DNA of 64,000 nucleotides from positions 1 to 64,000 of the IMG/VR virus record IMGVR_UViG_3300033144_007704; one strand, 5' to 3'. Made by a program: the position numbers and the translations under genes. The notes below the pieces were generated by a model. The model was not told the origin of the DNA and ran no database searches. It was given only the letters and a program-made list of their open reading frames with translations. Below are positions 57,574 through 64,000 of the stretch, one piece after another (position 1 is the stretch's first letter; each line of letters opens with the position of its first letter). The DNA comes from a virus.

Positions 57574-58463
57574 AAAAGATACTAATCTTACTATTGTTTT
57601 TACCTATATTTTGTTTTGCACAGACAAAGAATATTGCGCCTGATGGTGGAAATTTAGTTAAGAAAGATGAAGATGGGAATGTGAACATACAGGGGCTTTA
57701 CTTGGATGAGATAACTACACCGCCTGCGATAAACAGTAAAGGTGCTATTTATCCAAAAGACGATAACAAGTTATACTTCCAAGATGGCGCTGGAACAGAA
57801 CATACACTTAACCTTAATGGTTCAGATTATGGTGAGATGGGAAATGTGTATGGTTCAGATGCAACAGAAGTATTAGCAGAAGCAAACAAATGGTATGCAA
57901 TGTATCACGCAAATATTACTGGTTCAGCTCCTCACCTTAATTTTGGTTTCACTTTTACTGCTGGTTCTAATGGAACTATTGCCAGCGTTGCTAACAATGG
58001 AAATGGTAAACCAAGATTTACAGATAATGATCACGGTCTGTTAGATGGTGATATAGTTACTATCCAATCAACCGAAGGAAACTATGACGGCATTGGTGTT
58101 GTTGCAAACAAAACAGCTAATACCTTCGATATTGAAACAATGACCTATAATAATGCCGCAACTGGATTTTGGCAGATGGGTAGTTACCTTAAATGTGCTA
58201 CTGCTGGACAGTATAGAGGCGTTTGGACATCTATTGTAACCCAAACATCAACTAACAAGAAAGTTCACATTACGCCTTATATTGGCATTGCTCAAGCCAC
58301 GAAAGCATATTCCTGTAGGCTTTTTTCGGGAGCTTCTGATACTGGAACTCAAGCAGGGAATGGACTAATGGATTTTGGAGTAGGTGATAGAATCTGGTTT
58401 GCTGTTCAAAGCGACAATGCACAAACGATAACTTTTAAAGTTAGAAACGTGTCGGTTCGTTAA
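57570..58463 (+). CDS. Fibre-like protein with signal peptide
   Basis: 297 residues. MKKILILLLFLPIFCFAQTKN is a signal peptide with an A-Q cut site. Then NIQGLYLDEITTPPAINSKGAIYPKDDNKLYFQDGAGTEHTL resembles the start of phage tail-fibre proteins, followed by beta-rich G/N/T sequence and a compact end. It is probably another surface or fibre component. ATGA overlap with the preceding secreted protein. Confidence 0.6.
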   Translation: MKKILILLLFLPIFCFAQTKNIAPDGGNLVKKDEDGNVNIQGLYLDEITTPPAINSKGAIYPKDDNKLYFQDGAGTEHTLNLNGSDYGEMGNVYGSDATEVLAEANKWYAMYHANITGSAPHLNFGFTFTAGSNGTIASVANNGNGKPRFTDNDHGLLDGDIVTIQSTEGNYDGIGVVANKTANTFDIETMTYNNAATGFWQMGSYLKCATAGQYRGVWTSIVTQTSTNKKVHITPYIGIAQATKAYSCRLFSGASDTGTQAGNGLMDFGVGDRIWFAVQSDNAQTITFKVRNVSVR

Positions 58464-58472
58464 GGACAATAA

Positions 58473-58940
58473 ATGAATATCTATATCTTTATGCTAATCT
58501 ATTTCAGTGTTACTGTGCTCAGATGGTGGAATGACTCAGGATTGCAAGCATTAATCTGGGATATGGTTGACCCTGCTAAGAAAAAAGCAGCGGAATTTCA
58601 TTGGATTCGCAGTAAGATACTGATATTGATTTCAGCATTGAGTTGGTTTTTTTTATGGAAGCTATCAAACGAGTGGCTCTGGTCGCTTCTTTTTGTTGTA
58701 TGTATGAATGTAGTCGGAATTGTTATTTACGAGTTCAGATTCAACCAAAAGGCACACGGAAGCTGGAAATTTCATAAGACGTGGGGTTGGCAGATTAAGA
58801 TATTCGGAATGGTAATAACAATAAACTATCCGAAGTGGCGACACTGGATATTAATAGGGATAGTGAATGCTATTGGAGTTGTAATTTTAGGTAAACATCT
58901 CGCAGATGCGATTGATGATAGAATAAATAAAAAAATATAA
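58473..58940 (+). CDS. Multi-span membrane protein
   Basis: 155 residues with about four hydrophobic segments (IYIFMLIYFSVTVLRWW, ILILISALSWFFLW, LWSLLFVVCMNVVGIVIY, WILIGIVNAIGVVILG). Weak ribosome site. First gene of a membrane-linked cassette 58473-60496 that may relate to lysis or exclusion. Confidence 0.65.
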   Translation: MNIYIFMLIYFSVTVLRWWNDSGLQALIWDMVDPAKKKAAEFHWIRSKILILISALSWFFLWKLSNEWLWSLLFVVCMNVVGIVIYEFRFNQKAHGSWKFHKTWGWQIKIFGMVITINYPKWRHWILIGIVNAIGVVILGKHLADAIDDRINKKI

Positions 58941-58965
58941 AATAAAATCGTTAAGGGAATTGAAT

Positions 58966-59610
58966 ATGGTAGAATTAATGTTAGGAATAGCTCAAGCAAT
59001 AATGTCGCCGGAAGTTGTAAAAAGCTTTGTTCAATATGGAATACCGGCCGGAATAATAGTCTTGGGTTGGGCTTTCAACACAAAATATCTTAAGGTTGTT
59101 TTTATTAATCGTTTTGAGAACCTGGAAAATTTAGTTCAAAACAATACGGATATCGTAAATAAAATAGGTAAGCTTACTGAATTTAGGGAAAGGCTTCAAG
59201 ATGTTTATCAAAATGCACTTAAACAAGTTAACGACAATAAGTTGAAAATGATTTTTAATTATACTTATGAACAAGTAGTTGGTTTTGCCGGAGAATATTC
59301 CCATGGCCAATTTAATAAAATTGCTACGGAAAAAGTTAATACAGCGATCGATTATGCAATTAATGAAGCAAGAAAGAAAACATTCGAGATATTTCATGGT
59401 GATATTGATTTTGTTAATCAATATTTTGAAATAGTACGCGTTGTGCCTGGCAATAAATTCCGCGATAAAATGTTGGAAATTCTGGAAGACAATTTTAATA
59501 ATAAATCCCGTAAATTCGAACGTGCGGCTATAAGCTTTATGGAAGATACGTTTTCGCTGTTTTCAAGATATTGGACCATCTATTTGATAAACAAAGCTCG
59601 AGGGGAATAA
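58966..59610 (+). CDS. Hypothetical protein with N-terminal membrane span
   Basis: 214 residues from ATG at 58966 (TTG just upstream rejected). VELMLGIAQAIMSPEVVKSFVQYGIPAGIIVLGWAF carries a hydrophobic span, followed by a long helical, charged domain. It overlaps the next ATG by one base. Role unknown. Confidence 0.6.
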   Translation: MVELMLGIAQAIMSPEVVKSFVQYGIPAGIIVLGWAFNTKYLKVVFINRFENLENLVQNNTDIVNKIGKLTEFRERLQDVYQNALKQVNDNKLKMIFNYTYEQVVGFAGEYSHGQFNKIATEKVNTAIDYAINEARKKTFEIFHGDIDFVNQYFEIVRVVPGNKFRDKMLEILEDNFNNKSRKFERAAISFMEDTFSLFSRYWTIYLINKARGE

Positions 59611-60005
59611 TGTTTTTGGCGATAGCGGCTGTTCCTAAAGGCGAGGTTACCGATATTATAACGCAAGTATCTGATAAAATAATGCCAGTTTTAATAGGAT
59701 TAGCTACTGTTGTTATATTGTTAATGCTGAAGCAAAGTATTTTTAATCTATTTGAGGGAATCGCTTTCCGTAGAGATCCAAGATTCAGAGAAGACGACGA
59801 AATTATGCTTGGAAAAGAACGTGCGATAATTGGCTCTATTGCATTATTTAAAACAAAGATATACATGTTGAATCCAGACGGCACCATTAAGTCGGCTCGA
59901 TATTTCCCAAATTATTTAATGAAAACCTTAAGGATCGAAAAAATTATTAATATAAAAGATTTGACAAAAATAATCAAAAATAAAATTGTCGAAACTGACA
60001 AATAA
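59610..60005 (+). CDS. MscS-like small membrane protein
   Basis: 131 residues from ATG at 59610 behind GAGGGGAATA. A membrane span (IMPVLIGLATVVILLMLKQSIF) leads into DPRFREDDEIMLGKERAIIGSIALFKTKIYMLNPDGTIKSARYFPNYLMKT, which resembles the beta domain of MscS mechanosensitive channels (FxxGDxIxxG...G.V..I.LFxT...). Only one span is present, so it is a short relative. A phage role in lysis timing or osmotic control is speculative. Confidence 0.55.
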   Translation: MFLAIAAVPKGEVTDIITQVSDKIMPVLIGLATVVILLMLKQSIFNLFEGIAFRRDPRFREDDEIMLGKERAIIGSIALFKTKIYMLNPDGTIKSARYFPNYLMKTLRIEKIINIKDLTKIIKNKIVETDK

Positions 60006-60024
60006 AAATAAGGAGAGTGGCAAA

Positions 60025-60294
60025 ATGGCAGAAAACACAGAAATTAAGGATGTGATAAGAATTTTGACTGAAATATCACAAAAAACCTGGGCAGAATATA
60101 AGGATGATGATAAAATCACCCTTCGTGAGATCATCGGAGTTATTACGTCCGAAATCCCGGATGTATTACAGAATGTAAATTTTAAAGAGTTCACAACTGA
60201 ATTGAAAGGTTTTAAACTCAAGAACAACAAAAAACTATTTAAGGAAGATGGTGGCTTAATAGATTTAATATGGGCTATTGCTTTTGATAAATAA
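60025..60294 (+). CDS. Hypothetical helical protein
   Basis: 89 residues from ATG at 60025 behind AAGGAGAGTGGCAAA. Helical with EIKDVIRILTEISQKTWAEYKDDDKITLREIIGVITSEIPDV. No membrane span. Overlap region with the next gene is two bases apart. Confidence 0.55.
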   Translation: MAENTEIKDVIRILTEISQKTWAEYKDDDKITLREIIGVITSEIPDVLQNVNFKEFTTELKGFKLKNNKKLFKEDGGLIDLIWAIAFDK

Positions 60295-60295
60295 T

Positions 60296-60496
60296 ATGAA
60301 AACGTTTTTTAAATTTCTATCGGGCAATAAAACTATTTTATGTACAACAATTTTTGGTTTTATTGCAAGATTTGGCCTCGATATCGGTATGTCTGAGAAA
60401 TTAATTGAAATAATTCTTTGGGTTATGACAGCTTTAGGTATTACGAGCTTCGGGCACCATGTTAAGAAGGGAAAACTTACAGTCAAATCTGATTAA
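60296..60496 (+). CDS. Holin-like small membrane protein
   Basis: 66 residues with two hydrophobic segments (TILCTTIFGFIARFGL and IIEILWVMTALGIT-like) and a basic end (HHVKKGKLTVKSD). Architecture fits a holin, but no adjacent endolysin is present; the amidase is at the other end of the window. Start ATG two bases after the previous stop without a clear ribosome site. Confidence 0.5.
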   Translation: MKTFFKFLSGNKTILCTTIFGFIARFGLDIGMSEKLIEIILWVMTALGITSFGHHVKKGKLTVKSD

Positions 60497-60739
60497 ATTA
60501 ATATTTTTCTGAAATTGTGCCTCCTGGCAGCCAAGCTGATAGATAGTGGCGCAAGTGGCAAGATGCCTGGAAAATAAAATTAGACTCCTGACGGCTAAAG
60601 TTTCTTAACGGCGAATGCTAGACTAGTAGTCGGAAACGAGAGGACGTACGAGCCTCAGTTGGGGGTATAATATGATTAAGGAAACATCTTAACAAATAAG
60701 GTTAAAATAAAAACAAGTATTTTATAGGGAAATAGAATA
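60497..60739 (+). ncRNA. Structured non-coding block upstream of tnpB
   Basis: No gene. From about 60520 to 60680 the DNA is much richer in G and C than its surroundings and full of complementary segments (GACTA/TAGTC, CCTGGCAG/ TGCC-type, ACGG/CCGT-like), ending GGGGGTATAATATG. It might be a group I-intron-like or other RNA fused to the TnpB element, as in IStrons, or a separate small RNA. I could not match it to a known class. Confidence 0.4.
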
Positions 60740-61912
60740 ATGAAACTTCAACGCAGCAGTAAGATGTACTTCGATAAGTGGTTAACGAAAGCAAAGAAGA
60801 ATAAGATTAATCTTATCCTCAATGAGTACGCTTCGGTAGTTAATTACTTTATTGCCACTTATGAAGCCGATGTTCCCGATATGTCTCAATTTGATTTGAG
60901 TTATGCCGTTTACATACAAAAATGCATAAAGGATACCAAAACATGGCTATCTGCCAGGATGATCAAGAACGCATTTTCAGAAGGATATGGCATGGTTCTC
61001 TCTGCAAGAGAAAGAGCGGCTGAGGATAGTAGCACTTATGTTCGTCCAGTACATCGCGGAAAGAAGGCAATATTATCGTTAACAAATAATATTCAATCAG
61101 AAGAAGTTTCTACCGTAGATTTTGATTTCAATGTCACTTTGGGGTGTATTGGAAACAAAATGAAAATATCCATTCCGCTAAAGAAACATAAACATTGGAA
61201 TAAATTGAATGCTTTCGGAAAAAGATCGAAATCCATCACTCTCACCAGAAAATATATTCAATTTAGTTTCGAGATTAAGACTGAGCCGAAAAAAGAAAGC
61301 GGCAAACTGCTTGGTGTAGATATTGGAATTAATAAATTATTTGCAACCAGCGACGGAAGTTTCTTCGGAAAGGGATACAAGCTTCTTCTCGAAAAACTTA
61401 TCAGAAAAGAACGCCACAGCAAGGGATATTGTCGAACTAAAAGCGAGATTAAAACACATATCAACGTCGCAATAAACAATATCTTCAAAGACGACTTACA
61501 GCTCGTCGTTGTAGAAAAGCTAAAAGGCTTAAAAGATAAAATGAAAGAGAGACGGCGACTTTCTAAGAATATTCGTCGATTTATCAGTGTTTGGGCATAT
61601 AGATATATTTTAAACCGAATCGAACAGATGTGTGAAATCAATCGTATTAGTTTCAGATCTATTCCGGCGTACAATACTTCTATAACTTGCCCGAGATGTA
61701 GCCATGCTGATAAGGGGAATCGAAAGACACAAGAGAATTTTCGATGTCTGAATTGTGGTTATGCAGGCAATGCCGACTTTGTGGCATCCCAGAATATCCT
61801 TGTTCGATTTCTTACGGGACCTTACTGTGCCCGTTTCAAACCTTTAGGGAACGGTCCTGGTCAGAGGCTATTATTTTATCGAGATTTCAATGGAAATACG
61901 ACAAGAATTTAA
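60740..61912 (+). CDS. tnpB: TnpB RNA-guided nuclease, intact
   Basis: 390 residues. First RuvC aspartate in LLGVDIGINKLFATSDG, glutamate in LVVVEKLKGLK, zinc finger CPRC...CLNCG and last aspartate in GNADFVASQNI. It is the intact counterpart of the broken copy at 5611, about 90% similar by eye. No tnpA is next to it, but the IS607 TnpA at 5070 could act in trans. The guide-RNA end probably runs from about 61800 to AGGGAACGGTC at about 61859. Its stop lies inside the next gene. Confidence 0.93.
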   Translation: MKLQRSSKMYFDKWLTKAKKNKINLILNEYASVVNYFIATYEADVPDMSQFDLSYAVYIQKCIKDTKTWLSARMIKNAFSEGYGMVLSARERAAEDSSTYVRPVHRGKKAILSLTNNIQSEEVSTVDFDFNVTLGCIGNKMKISIPLKKHKHWNKLNAFGKRSKSITLTRKYIQFSFEIKTEPKKESGKLLGVDIGINKLFATSDGSFFGKGYKLLLEKLIRKERHSKGYCRTKSEIKTHINVAINNIFKDDLQLVVVEKLKGLKDKMKERRRLSKNIRRFISVWAYRYILNRIEQMCEINRISFRSIPAYNTSITCPRCSHADKGNRKTQENFRCLNCGYAGNADFVASQNILVRFLTGPYCARFKPLGNGPGQRLLFYRDFNGNTTRI

Positions 61913-62060
61913 AGATAAATTTAGAGAATTAAGAAAAGAAGGCAGAAATATCTCATTTATTACGGATGAGCTATATCAAATGAAAGCAACAGCAGAAGAA
62001 ATAGATGAATTAATCTTAATAGAATTTAAAATTAACGGAAGATTGTGGGAGAAAAAATGA
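61890..62060 (+). CDS. Small helical charged protein
   Basis: 56 residues (EIRQEFKDKFRELRKEGRNISFITDELYQMKATAEEIDELI...) overlapping the end of tnpB by 23 bases and the next gene by four. The tnpB element lies directly against its start, so its own promoter and ribosome site may have been displaced. Confidence 0.5.
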   Translation: MEIRQEFKDKFRELRKEGRNISFITDELYQMKATAEEIDELILIEFKINGRLWEKK

Positions 62061-62209
62061 AACAATGTATTAATCACAGCTGTCCTATATGGAAGGCCGG
62101 ACAATTCGACGAAAACAGGCCAGTTTGTAAAACCTGTCCTCAATGTGTTGAGGCGGGAGGAGATATGTTTCAATATTTGAAAGATATTGTCGGGGGAAAG
62201 AAAAAATGA
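62057..62209 (+). CDS. Small cysteine-rich protein
   Basis: 50 residues with CINHSC and CKTCPQC (four to five cysteines), likely one zinc site. GGGAGAAAAAATGA start region overlapping the previous gene. ATGA overlap with the following exported protein. Confidence 0.5.
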   Translation: MKQCINHSCPIWKAGQFDENRPVCKTCPQCVEAGGDMFQYLKDIVGGKKK

Positions 62210-62976
62210 AAAAGATTATATTGTTAATATTGTTAACGTCGTGCTTATCTCTATTTTCGGGAGAAATTAATGTTCTGGTAAAATTTGGAGATTCTGAAAC
62301 GCTAATAAATACAATAAATTATGAAGCAGGAGTGGAATTAAGAACAGATAATTTTTATATTGAAACAGTTAAGGGGTATAAAGATTCTCTTGATTACTGG
62401 AATTATGAGATATCAGCAAGGCATACATATAGATTTAAGAAAAAAGTATGGAGCGAGGATGTGTTGGACTTTAAAAGATGGGCAGAAAGAGATACTTCTG
62501 GAACAGCTGTATATGAGTTGATATGCAGAGATAATCCTCCAAAAATAATAGAAACACCCTTTGGTATCCAGGTCGGAGCAAAGGTAATTAAAATTGACCT
62601 TAAGAATATTGGATTCACGGAAATTAACCTGAAAGCATTATATGAATATAAGAATAGTAGGACTAAATTTTTCCTATTCAAATATGCTTTACAGGGCAAT
62701 TATCTTATAGGGGTGGCTCATCAATGGAAAGACAGTAAAACTTCTCCTTCCACAAAGATGGTTATAGAAAGAACTTTGAAACACAAATTGTGGCATATTA
62801 TGTCGATGGATTATTCCATATCTTATCTGAGTTCGGATTTAAAGACCTTTGATAACGAAATACAGATAAGATTATCGGCTGATGTATATATTTTTAATGT
62901 TTTTTTTAGATATTCGCAAAAGAATTACGAAAGATCGACCATGACAGGGCAGTTTGGGATTGGTTATAAATTTTAA
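62206..62976 (+). CDS. Beta-barrel-like exported protein (outer membrane candidate)
   Basis: 256 residues. MKKIILLILLTSCLSLFSGE is a signal peptide. The rest alternates short polar and hydrophobic segments (ISARHTYRFKKKVW, LIGVAHQWKDSKTS, LSADVYIFNVFFRYSQ) and ends FGIGYKF, with the C-terminal phenylalanine that marks outer-membrane beta-barrels. Such a phage-coded protein could block superinfection or change the host surface. Barrel topology is inferred, not proven. Confidence 0.6.
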   Translation: MKKIILLILLTSCLSLFSGEINVLVKFGDSETLINTINYEAGVELRTDNFYIETVKGYKDSLDYWNYEISARHTYRFKKKVWSEDVLDFKRWAERDTSGTAVYELICRDNPPKIIETPFGIQVGAKVIKIDLKNIGFTEINLKALYEYKNSRTKFFLFKYALQGNYLIGVAHQWKDSKTSPSTKMVIERTLKHKLWHIMSMDYSISYLSSDLKTFDNEIQIRLSADVYIFNVFFRYSQKNYERSTMTGQFGIGYKF

Positions 62977-62989
62977 ATAAGGTTAAGTT

Positions 62990-64000
62990 ATGCAATATTC
63001 CGGTAGTAATGATCTTCCTACAGATATTGGCTTATTAAAGTTAAAGGTTTTTGGGGCTTACGACAAAGTTAATAGCGATGTTTATATTGCAAACAATATA
63101 AGAGCATATCATTTCTATTTACAAGCATCAGATAAAACCTTAGCTGCAGGAGAAAGAAATTTTGGTAAATCATCTGAAGTAATGACGATCCCTTTACCGG
63201 CAATTGCTTTATCCGGAGATCCCCCTTTTACATTAAAGGTCACAGATGCTAATGTTGTTGAATTCGATCCGGCAGATGATGAAATCGGAAAAGATATAGC
63301 TAAAACCAATATCGATGGCGCAACTTGTCTTTATATTCCGTATGCTGAAAGATCGAAGATTGGCGAAGAGAGATTATTGGGCGATTATGCTACCACGACA
63401 ATTGCTGGCAATAAAATACTCTTAACAGATGTACCTTTATCATTACAGGATCATGTTTATATTGGGACACACGCCAATCATGGAACTGAATTACATCGGG
63501 TTATAGATATAGATGCTACACACGGCACATTAGATGGAGATATAGATGATGACGATTATGATTTCGTTGTTTATAATTGTTATGATCCATATTTCTATGA
63601 TAATGTTATTATTGTTCCGACATACAATCTTACAGAGGGAAGTGATTGGCTTAAATTTGTTGCAGGTGAACGTCATAAATTTCTTTTCATTATAGCTGCG
63701 ACTAACCAATGGATCCCGGATATGTATCTTTATTATTGGTCCATTTCAGAAGATTATGCCGGGAACCTTGAGTGTGATGGAAAAGATTTTGTAACCGAAC
63801 CAGATTCTCCTTATAAGAATTCGCATTATGCGATAGGATTAATTAATGCTGATAATGCATATTTCTCTAATGTTTTAGCTAATAATCGTATTGGATGCGT
63901 TACAACCAGAAAAATTAATACGGTAATAATTTCGATTAATATTACTAATCCTCCTCCTCCAAATCATGCTGATAAATCTTCAAATATTCCGTCTGATGCA
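62990..64000 (+). CDS. Virion-like protein, runs off the window
   Basis: An open frame from ATG at 62990 (AAATAAGGTTAAGTT region) reaches the end of the window with no stop, at least 337 residues. Sequence is beta-rich with repeated D/T/G segments (SLQDHVYIGTHANHGTELHRVIDIDATHGTLDGDIDDDDYDF) and ITNPPPPNHADKSS, fitting a tail or fibre protein. No signal peptide. The C-terminus lies outside. Confidence 0.6.
   Translation, partial: MQYSGSNDLPTDIGLLKLKVFGAYDKVNSDVYIANNIRAYHFYLQASDKTLAAGERNFGKSSEVMTIPLPAIALSGDPPFTLKVTDANVVEFDPADDEIGKDIAKTNIDGATCLYIPYAERSKIGEERLLGDYATTTIAGNKILLTDVPLSLQDHVYIGTHANHGTELHRVIDIDATHGTLDGDIDDDDYDFVVYNCYDPYFYDNVIIVPTYNLTEGSDWLKFVAGERHKFLFIIAATNQWIPDMYLYYWSISEDYAGNLECDGKDFVTEPDSPYKNSHYAIGLINADNAYFSNVLANNRIGCVTTRKINTVIISINITNPPPPNHADKSSNIPSDA

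Overview
This window looks like part of a large AT-rich bacteriophage genome. Evidence: a large terminase and a portal-like protein, a needle-like baseplate spike, a peptidoglycan amidase, long runs of very small genes packed head to tail with ATGA or GTGA overlaps, a phage-style tmRNA and a lone tRNA-His. Almost every gene is on the + strand with strong AGGAG-type ribosome sites. The host is not identified. Signal peptides on several products and a beta-barrel-like exported protein point to a Gram-negative host (inference).

Layout. 1-1.4 kb: a minus-strand TnpB element that broke a small gene. 1.4-5 kb: amidase, an HNHc_6-like protein, a membrane peptide and a GP88-like protein. 5-7.3 kb: an IS607-type element (intact TnpA, TnpB broken by a 47-bp duplication) followed by a tmRNA. 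7.4-39 kb: about 80 mostly unknown small genes, many with zinc ribbons, interrupted by a baseplate spike (17.3 kb), tRNA-His (18.6 kb), a pair of structured RNA repeats (20.5 and 21.4 kb), a second TnpB element (21.8-23.3 kb), a VRR-NUC nuclease, a DUF4116 repeat protein, a metallophosphoesterase, a P-loop protein, a DNA methyltransferase and an orphan TnpB guide-RNA remnant (37.5-37.8 kb). 39-52 kb: head module with terminase, portal-like protein, large unknown virion candidates and a family of short proteins sharing an N-terminal MK(T/C)PEIIKEA leader. 52-57 kb: a diversity-generating retroelement (DGR): a long fibre-like target gene, variable repeat, template repeat, reverse transcriptase and a small companion. 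57-60.5 kb: a secreted fibre-like protein and a membrane cassette with an MscS-like protein. 60.5-62 kb: a structured non-coding block and an intact TnpB related to the broken one at 5.6 kb. 62-64 kb: a beta-barrel-like exported protein and an unfinished virion-like gene.

Main points. (1) The PEIIKEA leader resembles the T4 capsid-targeting sequence (MKTYQEFIAEA) and ends in I-x-E followed by A, the cleavage pattern of T4-type prohead proteases. I infer a family of internal head proteins packaged and cleaved by this phage, several of which are reached in frame from an upstream gene. (2) The DGR has 25 template/variable differences, 21 of them at template adenines and four that are all T to G. 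(3) At least three genes appear to begin with ATA after a good ribosome site, and one with ACG. (4) Two RNA-like repeats after neighbouring genes show compensatory base changes. (5) A tmRNA carries a very short predicted tag (GEELLKAA).

All functional names rest on motif reading by eye; no database search was possible.
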